DNA of 7,802 nucleotides, from contig SLDB01000343.1 of assembly GCA_007125475.1 (NCBI GenBank), positions 1 through 7,802 on the forward strand, read 5' to 3'. The DNA comes from Nitriliruptoraceae bacterium. GTDB taxonomy: Bacteria; Actinomycetota; Nitriliruptoria; Nitriliruptorales; Nitriliruptoraceae. A program made the position numbers and the translations under genes. Positions 1-5,082 of the stretch are shown piece by piece. The notes under the pieces were generated by a model that ran no database searches, was not told the DNA's origin, and worked only from the letters and a program-made list of their open reading frames with translations. How positions within the stretch are numbered: the first letter of the stretch is position 1; each line of letters opens with the position of its first letter.

Positions 1-1293
1 CCGCTCACCGAGGGTGACCGCTGCCTGGGGTTCGTCGGCTTCGACGTCGTCGGCGAGGGCAAGGACTGGACCCAGGACGAGCTCGCGCTGCTGCGGGTCC
101 TTGCCGAGCTGTTCACCAACGCCCAGGTGCGCCGGGAGCGCGAGCACGCCCTGGTCGAGGCCAAGCGCACCGCCGAACTCGCCTCGACGGCGAAGTCCCG
201 GTTCCTGTCGGTGGTGTCGCACGAACTGCGGACACCGATGCACGGGGTCCTCGGCATGCTCGAGCTCCTCGCCGACGGGGTGACCAGCTCCGAGCACCGG
301 CGGTACGCCCGGGCGGCGGAGGGTTCGGCCCGTGCACTCCTCGCCCTCGTCGACGCCCTCCTGGAGACCGCCCGGATCGAGGCCGGCGGTGTCACGCTGA
401 ACTCGGCGCCCCTCGAGCTCCGCGAGGTCGTCGAGGACGTCCGGGCACTGGTCACCACCCAGGCACGGGACCGGCCGGTCCGGGTGACGTGCCGGGTCGA
501 TCCCCGTGTGCCCCGTTGGGTCGTCGGTGACGAACTGCGGCTGCGGCAGGTGATCACGAACCTCGCCGGGAACGCGGTGAAGTTCACCGACGAAGGCGAG
601 GTGGGGGTCGGCGTCGAGGTCGTCGGCGCCGGTGACGGGGTGGTCGAGCTCCGCCTCGAGGTCGCCGACACCGGGATCGGGATCGACCCGGAGGTGCTCA
701 CCGAGGTCTTCGACCCGTTCGTGCAGGCCGAGGACGCGCCGGCGAGGCGGCACGACGGTGCGGGGCTGGGGTTGTCGATCGTGCGTGAACTGGTGTCGGC
801 GATGGGGGGGAGCGTCTCGCTCGACAGCGACCGCGGGGTCGGGAGCCGTGTCGTCGTCGACCTCGCCCTGCCGGTCGTCGATGAGGGCGACGAACCCGAC
901 GCGGGGTCGGTGTCGGCGCCGGGGGTGGCCCGCCACGTCCTCGTGGTCGAGGACAACGACGTGAACCGGGAGGTCGCCCGTGCCCACCTCGAGGACCTCG
1001 GGTGCGCGGTGACGGTCGTCGGCGACGGGGTGGCCGCGGTCCGACAAGTCGCCGACGGCGGGTTCGACCTGGTGCTGATGGACTGCTTCATGCCCGTCGT
1101 CGACGGGTTCGAAGCGACGCGTCGGATCCTGCGCACCGACCCGGACGCGCCGCCGGTCGTCGCGGTGACCGCGGACGCCACCGCCGAGCACGCCCGGCGG
1201 TGCGTGTCGGCGGGGATGTGCGACGTGCTGGTGAAGCCGTTCTCCCGTGACGACGTCGCGGTGATGCTCACCCGCTGGGCCCCGGTGGCGTGA
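1..1293 (+). CDS. Hybrid sensor histidine kinase, GAF-HisKA-HATPase-receiver (5' partial)
   Basis: The frame is open from the first base, so the N-terminus lies upstream; 430 residues are visible and are numbered here from the window edge. Residues 1-45 look like the last strand and helix of a GAF domain (GFVGFD, then WTQDELALLRVLAELF), followed by a charged helical linker. The HisKA H-box SHELRTPM has its phospho-accepting His at residue 74. The ATPase domain shows the N-box (NLAGNAVKF, N187 and N191), G1 DTGIG (from D223), F-box FDPFVQAED (from 237) and G2 GAGLGL (253-258). A receiver domain starts near residue 312, with acidic pair E317/D318, phospho-acceptor D361 (in LMDCFMPVVDG), T390 and K412 (VKPF). 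All catalytic residues are present, so it should be active. By family knowledge, hybrid kinases pass phosphate from His to their own Asp and then to a separate HPt protein; none is visible here. The input signal cannot be told from this fragment. It probably forms a transcription unit separate from the genes downstream. Confidence 0.95.
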   Translation, partial: PLTEGDRCLGFVGFDVVGEGKDWTQDELALLRVLAELFTNAQVRREREHALVEAKRTAELASTAKSRFLSVVSHELRTPMHGVLGMLELLADGVTSSEHRRYARAAEGSARALLALVDALLETARIEAGGVTLNSAPLELREVVEDVRALVTTQARDRPVRVTCRVDPRVPRWVVGDELRLRQVITNLAGNAVKFTDEGEVGVGVEVVGAGDGVVELRLEVADTGIGIDPEVLTEVFDPFVQAEDAPARRHDGAGLGLSIVRELVSAMGGSVSLDSDRGVGSRVVVDLALPVVDEGDEPDAGSVSAPGVARHVLVVEDNDVNREVARAHLEDLGCAVTVVGDGVAAVRQVADGGFDLVLMDCFMPVVDGFEATRRILRTDPDAPPVVAVTADATAEHARRCVSAGMCDVLVKPFSRDDVAVMLTRWAPVA

Positions 1294-1297
1294 CCGA

Positions 1298-1362
1298 ACC
1301 CCGGGATCAGGGGTGGCGTGGCGGCCGCCGCTACGAGGGGTGGTCGCGACGACCGCCACGCC
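1298..1362 (+). terminator. Tandem hairpins after the histidine kinase gene, likely terminator
   Basis: Two adjacent inverted repeats follow the kinase stop codon. The first is ACCCC (1298-1302) with AGGGGT-side GGGGT (1310-1314), a 5-bp stem with a 7-nt loop. The second is GGCGTGGCGG (1315-1324) with CCGCCACGCC (1353-1362), a perfect 10-bp stem with a 28-nt loop that contains the small palindrome GTCGCGAC (1343-1350). There is no T-run after either stem, which is common for terminators of high-GC actinobacteria. The termination role is inferred from position and structure. Confidence 0.45.
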
Positions 1363-1390
1363 GAGTTCCTCACGCACGGGGGACGCATGA

Positions 1391-1416
1391 GGAAACTATG
1401 TCGGAACTATAGCGTA
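1391..1416 (+). promoter_or_regulatory. Possible ECF-sigma promoter (GGAAAC-N16-CGTA)
   Basis: A short AT-rich island in an otherwise GC-rich stretch contains GGAAAC (1391-1396), a spacer of exactly 16 nt, and CGTA (1413-1416). This matches the general layout of promoters read by extracytoplasmic-function sigma factors (GAAAC-like -35, N16, CGTA/CGTC -10). A near copy of the first element, CGGAACTAT at 1402-1410, repeats GGAAACTAT at an 11-nt interval. A start near 1423 would give a leader of about 140 nt before the membrane protein gene, including small stems at 1447-1461 (CCGGC/GCCGG) and 1485-1502. This is assigned by pattern only; a housekeeping -10 (TAGCGT, 1410-1415) overlaps the same bases. 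Confidence 0.35.
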
Positions 1417-1484
1417 TCCGTGGGGTCGCCGAGGTACCCGAGCATGCCGGCGAGGTGCCGGACCCGTGCGGGCGTGGATGACAC

Positions 1485-1502
1485 CCACGGAAGCGTCCGT
1501 GG
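1485..1502 (+). promoter_or_regulatory. 7-bp dyad upstream of the membrane protein gene, possible operator
   Basis: CCACGGA (1485-1491) and TCCGTGG (1496-1502) form a perfect inverted repeat around a 4-nt centre, AGCG. The right half ends 17 nt before the -10-like TATCCT at 1520, so the dyad covers the -35 region of that candidate promoter, a normal place for a repressor or activator site. On a transcript begun further upstream it would instead fold as a tight hairpin. It does not resemble the Rex operator consensus. Confidence 0.35.
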
Positions 1503-1519
1503 CACCCCCGGGTCCCACG

Positions 1520-1525
1520 TATCCT
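1520..1525 (+). promoter_or_regulatory. -10-like box TATCCT for the membrane protein gene
   Basis: TATCCT fits the TAnnnT pattern of actinobacterial housekeeping promoters. It is followed by GTCGC, resembling the sequence after the boxes before rex (2805) and the YihY-family gene (6869). No convincing -35 hexamer lies 16-18 nt upstream; that space is taken by the dyad at 1485-1502. A start near 1532 would leave a leader of about 32 nt to the GTG at 1564. Confidence 0.4.
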
Positions 1526-1563
1526 GTCGCGGCACCGATCGTCCGTCCCCGAAAGCCGCCACC

Positions 1564-2523
1564 GTGGCCGTCCTCACCGCCGCCCTCGCCACCGGTGTCA
1601 GCGGCGCCTTCGCCGTCAGCCTCGTGACCCGGTTCGTACGGGGCGGGCGACGCACCCCCGCCCTGTTGTTCTGGGGGGTGGCGTTGGTGATGTTCTGCAC
1701 GGCGTCGCTCGCGCTCCTCACCGGGATCGTCGGTGGGTGGACGACCGCGGGGTTCCGCACCTTCTACCTCTTCGGCGGGGTGCTGAACGTCCCCTGGCTC
1801 GCCCTCGGAAGCCTCGCCGTGAACGCCCGCAGCCCGGCGGTCTCCCGGTGGACCGGTGCGGTGCTGGGCGTGGTCGCCCTCCTCGTCCTGTGGGCGGCGG
1901 TGTCGTCGCCGGACCCCGAGTTGTGGACACCGGCCGCCGTCCTGGCGGGGGCGTGGACGGTGCTGCTCCTCACCGGGCACCGTCGAGTCGTGATGTTCGG
2001 TGGCGCGGCGGTCCTCGTCGTCTACAGCGTCGTGGCCGCCGTCGTGGTCGTCACCGCGCCGTTCGTCGCCCCCCTGGCCGTGGCGGGGCTCCCCGAGGGC
2101 GCCGAGGTGTACGCCACCGGGGTGCGTGGGTACGCCGTCGGGGGGAACGCGGTCGGGGCGGTCACGGTGATCACCTCGGCGCTGGTCTCCAGCGCGGTGC
2201 TGGTGTGGCGGCGCCCCGCGCGTGCCGCCGACCGGCTGTTGATCGCCGAGGCCCGACGCGGTGGGTTCGCAGACGCGATCGCCAGGTGGATCTTCCGCGG
2301 CCGCACCGGGGCCGGCGTCCACCTGGCCCACCTGGTCCGGGGCAACCTCATGATCGCGGCGGGTGTCGGGATCGCCGCCGCCGGAGGGGTGTTGTCGTTC
2401 CTCGGGGACACCGTCGGACACGCCCTGGGCTTCACCGCCGGGGTGATCGTGATGTACGTCGGGTTCCTGCGTACCACGCGCCCGATGCCGGCCGAGGAGT
2501 CGGCGGAGGCCTCGGCGTCGTGA
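1564..2523 (+). CDS. Polytopic membrane protein of unknown function
   Basis: 319 residues with about eight or nine hydrophobic segments, roughly at residues 1-22, 32-56, 66-86, 95-113, 120-136, 142-168, 190-212, 258-278 and 282-303. A basic stretch of about 45 residues between the last three segments (many Arg, RGRTGAG) is probably cytoplasmic, and the tail is short and Glu/Ala/Ser-rich. I recognise no catalytic motif or named family. GTG 1564 was chosen because it opens the first membrane segment. The frame stays open upstream to 1318, but that part (many Arg, Cys, His and Ser) does not read like protein and overlaps the promoter-like elements. There is no clear Shine-Dalgarno sequence before 1564, so the exact start is uncertain. 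The stop overlaps the glutaredoxin start (GTGA), implying translational coupling and a shared transcript. Position next to glutaredoxin, Rex and the haem genes hints at a redox or respiratory membrane role, which is inference only. Confidence 0.8.
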   Translation: MAVLTAALATGVSGAFAVSLVTRFVRGGRRTPALLFWGVALVMFCTASLALLTGIVGGWTTAGFRTFYLFGGVLNVPWLALGSLAVNARSPAVSRWTGAVLGVVALLVLWAAVSSPDPELWTPAAVLAGAWTVLLLTGHRRVVMFGGAAVLVVYSVVAAVVVVTAPFVAPLAVAGLPEGAEVYATGVRGYAVGGNAVGAVTVITSALVSSAVLVWRRPARAADRLLIAEARRGGFADAIARWIFRGRTGAGVHLAHLVRGNLMIAAGVGIAAAGGVLSFLGDTVGHALGFTAGVIVMYVGFLRTTRPMPAEESAEASAS

Positions 2524-2807
2524 GCCGCCCCCGGGTGGTCGTCTACACCCGTGCGCGGTGCGGGCTGTGCCGTGCCGCGGAGGCTCAGGCACGCCGGGAG
2601 GCGCGACGTGCCGACGTGCAGTTCGTCGACGTCGACACCGAACCCCGGCTCGCGGACCGTTACGGCGTGCGGGTCCCGGTCGTCGTCGTCGACGGCGTGG
2701 AGGTGGCCGAGCTCGAGGTGCCGCCGGGGGCGGTGCGTGCCGCCGTGCGACGCGCCCGGCGTCGACGACGCCGGGCGCGGTTCGGGCCCCGCAGCGAACC
2801 CGCGTAG
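2520..2807 (+). CDS. Glutaredoxin-like thiol-redox protein
   Basis: 95 residues with a thioredoxin fold of the short glutaredoxin-like type. The first strand VVVYTR is followed by the active-site pair C14-G-L-C17, then an Ala/Arg-rich helix, strand VQFVDVD (33-39), the conserved cis-Pro in VRVP (P53) with strand VVVVDG, and a last helix (PPGAVRAAVRRA). Both redox cysteines and the cis-Pro are present, so it should catalyse dithiol-disulfide exchange in the cytoplasm; the partner is unknown. The GTG start overlaps the upstream stop by 4 nt. The oddity is the C-terminus: residues 78-87, just after the fold, are almost entirely Arg (RARRRRRRAR) and are encoded by a perfect 13-bp hairpin at 2751-2779. 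The TAG stop also supplies the first bases of the rex -10-like box TAGCCT. Confidence 0.88.
   Translation: MSRPRVVVYTRARCGLCRAAEAQARREARRADVQFVDVDTEPRLADRYGVRVPVVVVDGVEVAELEVPPGAVRAAVRRARRRRRRARFGPRSEPA
2751..2800 (+). terminator. Strong hairpin pair inside the 3' end of the glutaredoxin gene
   Basis: CGCGCCCGGCGTC (2751-2763) and GACGCCGGGCGCG (2767-2779) are perfect reverse complements around a 3-nt loop, GAC: a 13-bp all-paired stem. A second stem follows directly, GGTTCG (2779-2784) with CGAACC (2795-2800), with a 10-nt loop; the two share base 2779. No T-run follows. The -10-like box for rex begins 5 nt later. The placement fits a terminator or attenuator separating the upstream pair from rex, but a dyad bound by a regulator, or an RNA-stability element, is also possible. 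The structure is directly visible; the role is inferred. Confidence 0.5.
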
Positions 2808-2836
2808 CCTGTCGGCGACCCCGCTCGGTGAGGAGG
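2805..2836 (+). promoter_or_regulatory. rex -10-like box and ribosome binding site
   Basis: TAGCCT (2805-2810) fits the TAnnnT -10 pattern and overlaps the glutaredoxin stop codon. The 16 nt from 2805 match the sequence at 6869-6884 ahead of the YihY-family gene at 14 positions. AGGAGG at 2831-2836 is a full Shine-Dalgarno core, 7 nt from the rex GTG at 2844, and fixes that start. A start near 2817 would give a leader of about 27 nt. No clear -35 is visible; the hairpin arms occupy that area. Confidence 0.5.
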
Positions 2837-2843
2837 TGGTGAC

Positions 2844-3494
2844 GTGCGCGACGGCCGGATCCCGGCGGCGACCGTCTCCCGCCTGCCGATGTACCTGCAG
2901 GCACTCGTCGATGCCGCCGAGGACGGGCTCGAGACGGTGTCCAGCGAGGTGCTCGCCCGGGTGGTCGGGGTGAACTCGGCGAAGGTCCGCAAGGACCTGT
3001 CCTACCTCGGCAGCCACGGCACCCGCGGTGTCGGCTACCCGGTGGCCGAGCTCACGACCGAGATCTCGGAAGTGCTCGGGCTCACCGGGGACCGGCCGGT
3101 GATGATCGTCGGCGTCGGGAACCTCGGGCGGGCGCTGGCCAGTTACGACGGCTTCGCCCGCCGGGGGTTCCGTCTCGCCGCGATGGTCGACACCGACCCG
3201 TCGAAGGTCGGGGTCCGCGTCGGCGAGCACGTCGTCGAGTCGGCCGACGACCTCGCCATGGTCGTCGCCGACCGCCGGATCGGGATCGTGGTCATCGCGG
3301 TCCCGGCGGAGGCGGCCCAGCAGGTCGCCACCCAGGCGGTCGACGCCGGGGTGACCGCGATCCTGAACTTCGCGCCCACCCACCTCGAGGTCCCCGCCGG
3401 GGTGACGGTGCGGACCGTCGATCTCTCGACCGAGTTGCAGATCCTGTCGTTCTACGAGCACCTCGAGGGCGGCCGCCACCTCGCTGCGGGGTGA
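2844..3494 (+). CDS. rex: Redox-sensing transcriptional repressor Rex
   Basis: 216 residues, the usual Rex length. The N-terminal winged helix (about 6-80) shows IPAATVSRLPMYLQAL, then VGVNSAKVRKDLSYLG with DNA-contacting basic residues K47, R49 and K50, and GTRGVGYPV in the wing. A Rossmann domain follows with the dinucleotide motif GVGNLG (90-95), acidic strand-end residues in MVDTDPSKVG, and the C-terminal swapped helix (TELQILSFYEHL). By family knowledge Rex is a cytoplasmic dimer that binds its operators when NADH is low and leaves DNA when NADH binds, derepressing respiratory and haem genes. GTG 2844 is fixed by AGGAGG. It lies 36 nt after the glutaredoxin gene and 235 nt before hemA. 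In Streptomyces coelicolor Rex represses its own operon with hemACD, and this neighbourhood suggests the same link. No TGTGAA-N-TTCACA type operator was seen in front of rex or hemA. Confidence 0.96.
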   Translation: MRDGRIPAATVSRLPMYLQALVDAAEDGLETVSSEVLARVVGVNSAKVRKDLSYLGSHGTRGVGYPVAELTTEISEVLGLTGDRPVMIVGVGNLGRALASYDGFARRGFRLAAMVDTDPSKVGVRVGEHVVESADDLAMVVADRRIGIVVIAVPAEAAQQVATQAVDAGVTAILNFAPTHLEVPAGVTVRTVDLSTELQILSFYEHLEGGRHLAAG

Positions 3495-3541
3495 GGGTGC
3501 CCGCCGCCGACGGGGTCGCGGAACCGCCCGGGCCGTACCGG

Positions 3542-3570
3542 TTGGGGGGCGTCGGCATGAGCGCTATCCT
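3542..3570 (+). promoter_or_regulatory. Candidate promoter P1 in the hemA leader
   Basis: TTGGGG (3542-3547), a 17-nt spacer and TATCCT (3565-3570) form the best sigma70-type pair in the window. Transcription from about 3577 would leave a leader of some 150 nt before hemA. Two dyads overlap the promoter: AACCG (3522-3526) with CGGTT (3539-3543) at the -35, and TGGGGGG (3543-3549) with CCCCCCA (3571-3577), which encloses the -10. This would let hemACD be transcribed separately from rex. Assigned by sequence pattern only. Confidence 0.45.
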
Positions 3571-3617
3571 CCCCCCATCCCCCGCGCGTGCGCCCCGCCC
3601 CCGCGTGCCCCGGCCCC
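3571..3617 (-). other. G-quadruplex motif on the template strand; C-rich tract on the coding strand
   Basis: On the + strand, C-runs lie at 3571-3576, 3579-3583, 3593-3596, 3598-3602, 3608-3611 and 3614-3617. The last four are each at least 4 long, with gaps of 1, 5 and 2 nt, so the minus strand meets the four-tract G-quadruplex pattern. Across 3571-3620 I count 34 C, 12 G, 3 T and 1 A. An RNA made here would be C-rich and poorly structured, as in Rho-loading sites. The motif lies between candidate promoters P1 and P2 and is not coding. A small 6-bp stem (CGCCGG 3617-3622 / CCGGCG 3628-3633) follows. Confidence 0.6.
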
Positions 3618-3638
3618 GCCGGCTCCGCCGGCGTCCTG

Positions 3639-3644
3639 TAGCGT
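3639..3644 (+). promoter_or_regulatory. Candidate promoter P2 -10 box before hemA
   Basis: TAGCGT fits TAnnnT and is followed by GGCGACG, similar to the sequence after the boxes at 2805 and 6869. A start near 3651 would leave a leader of about 79 nt to the hemA ATG, including a 5-bp stem CGCCG/CGGCG (3679-3691). No convincing -35 is visible. The rest of the rex-hemA gap (3495-3729) shows no gene. Confidence 0.35.
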
Positions 3645-3729
3645 GGCGACGACGGTGGCCGTGCCTGACGGGATGCGCCGCCGCAACGGCGTGTCCGTGT
3701 CTCGAGCCCCGCAGAAGGTGCCGCCCCTG

Positions 3730-5082
3730 ATGTCCCTCCTCGTCGTCGGGTGCAACCACCGCAGCGCCGACCTGGCGTTGCTGGAACGGCTCGCGGTCCC
3801 GGCCGAGGAGTTGCCCAAGGCGGTGCGCGGCCTCACCCAGCTCGAGCACGTCCTGGAGGCCGTGGTCGTCTCCACCTGCAACCGGGTCGAGGTCTACGCG
3901 CACGTCACCCGGTTCCACCCGGGGCTCCAGGAGGTCCGCGGCTGGCTCGCGGAGCGCGGCGACATCCACCCGCAGGACCTCGACGAGGTGCACTACAGCT
4001 ACCACGACGACCGCGCCGCGGCCCACCTGTTCGGCGTCGCGGCGGGGCTGGACTCGCTGGTCGTCGGTGAGCGCCAGATCGGTGTGCAGGTCAAGCACGC
4101 GATGGAGCTCTCGCGGCGAGAGGGGACCTCGCGGCGCGTGCTGCAGCGACTGTTCCGTCAGGCCGTCCGTGTCGGCCGCCGGATCCGGCGCGAGACCGAG
4201 GTCGGTCGGGGCGCCTCGTCGATGGTCGAGCTCGGCCTCGACGCGGTCGATGGACACCTCACCACCGGGCTCGCCGGGGCCCGGTACACCATCGTGGGTG
4301 CCGGGAAGATGGGGGCGCTGTCGGCCGAGCGGCTCGCCGGGCTCGGCGTCGCCCACGTCGACGTCTGGAACCGCAGCGCCGACAAGGCCGACCGGCTCGC
4401 CGGACGCCTCGCGACCCGGGTGCCGTGCACCGTCGTCGACGACGGCGGGCTCGCCGCGTCGCTCGCCGACGCCGACGTCGTGGTGTGCACCACCGGGGCG
4501 GCGACCCCGGTGATCGATGCCGGGTTCGTCGCCGAAGCCGTGGCCGGACGGGACACCGCCGAGAGGCCACTGGTCCTCCTCGACCTCGCCGTCCCCCGGA
4601 ACGTCGACCCGGCGTGCGCCGGGATCGCCGGCGTCCACGTCGTCGACGTGTCGTCGTTGCAGCACGTCGTCGAGCGCGGCGAGACCGCCGACGCCCTCGG
4701 CGAGGCCCGGGCGATCGTCGAGTCCGAGGTCGACCAGTTCGTCGCCTGGACCCGCACCGCCGAGGTCGAGCCGACGATCCGCGCGCTCCGCCACCGGGCC
4801 GAGGCCGTCCGGCGCGCCGAGCTCGACCGCATGGCGACGAAGCTGGCCGCCCTCGGCGAACGGGAGCGGGGGGCCGTCGAGGCCGTCACCCGCGGGATCG
4901 TGAACACCCTCCTGCACGACCCCACCGTCCGTCTCAAGCAGCTCGCCGACGCCGACGGCGCCGAGCCGCACGTCGAGGCCGTGTGGGAGCTGTTCGGGCT
5001 CACGGATCCGGCCGACCCCGTGGGTGAACCGGGCGACGACGTCGCGTCACGCGGCGCGGACGGCCCGACGGACGAGGCGTGA
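3730..5082 (+). CDS. hemA: Glutamyl-tRNA reductase
   Basis: 450 residues. It reduces glutamyl-tRNA(Glu) with NADPH to glutamate-1-semialdehyde, the first committed and usually rate-limiting step of the C5 tetrapyrrole pathway in the cytoplasm. The start MSLLVVGCNHRSA is the standard family opening, and the catalytic C50 sits in STCNRVEVY exactly where expected. The catalytic domain continues to GERQIGVQVKHA; the NADPH domain has GAGKMG (190-195) followed by VDVWNRSADKA; the C-terminal third is the long dimerisation helix region (ESEVDQFVAW, RGIVNTLLHDP). The acidic last 25 residues look disordered. ATG 3730 is preferred over an in-frame extension to 3643, which overlaps P2 and adds residues not expected in the family; AGAAGG (3713-3718) lies 11 nt upstream as a weak ribosome binding site. 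The usual QILGQVK motif reads QIGVQVK here. The gene overlaps hemC by 4 nt. Confidence 0.96.
   Translation: MSLLVVGCNHRSADLALLERLAVPAEELPKAVRGLTQLEHVLEAVVVSTCNRVEVYAHVTRFHPGLQEVRGWLAERGDIHPQDLDEVHYSYHDDRAAAHLFGVAAGLDSLVVGERQIGVQVKHAMELSRREGTSRRVLQRLFRQAVRVGRRIRRETEVGRGASSMVELGLDAVDGHLTTGLAGARYTIVGAGKMGALSAERLAGLGVAHVDVWNRSADKADRLAGRLATRVPCTVVDDGGLAASLADADVVVCTTGAATPVIDAGFVAEAVAGRDTAERPLVLLDLAVPRNVDPACAGIAGVHVVDVSSLQHVVERGETADALGEARAIVESEVDQFVAWTRTAEVEPTIRALRHRAEAVRRAELDRMATKLAALGERERGAVEAVTRGIVNTLLHDPTVRLKQLADADGAEPHVEAVWELFGLTDPADPVGEPGDDVASRGADGPTDEA

Noticed and set aside
575..589. Palindrome CGGTGAAGTTCACCG, reminiscent of a TGAA/TTCA operator such as a Rex box
   Set aside because: It encodes the conserved N-box residues NAVKFT inside the kinase gene, so codon constraint explains it, and it is far from any start.
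1318..1563. In-frame N-terminal extension of the membrane protein (82 extra residues)
   Set aside because: The translated stretch is rich in Arg, Cys, His and Ser, lacks the codon pattern of neighbouring genes, and overlaps the terminator stem and promoter-like island; the membrane topology begins cleanly at 1564.
2491..2516. 7-bp stem GCCGAGG/CCTCGGC at the end of the membrane protein gene
   Set aside because: The 12-nt loop and Glu/Ala-rich coding repeats make chance pairing likely in this GC-rich context.
1396..2904. Long minus-strand open frame of about 500 codons (others like it at 2022-3479, 3292-4971, 5495-7522)
   Set aside because: They lie opposite well-supported genes, and their products are low-complexity Arg/Gly/Pro/His or Ser/Thr-rich sequences typical of high-GC antisense frames, with no recognisable domain.
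3464..3482. Near-palindrome around GCGGCCGC at the end of rex
   Set aside because: The pairing needs a 2-nt bulge and leaves no proper loop; it is explained by Gly-Gly-Arg-His codons.
3643..3729. Upstream extension of hemA by 29 residues
   Set aside because: The family begins with the strand now at MSLLVVG, and the extension overlaps candidate promoter P2 with no ribosome binding site.
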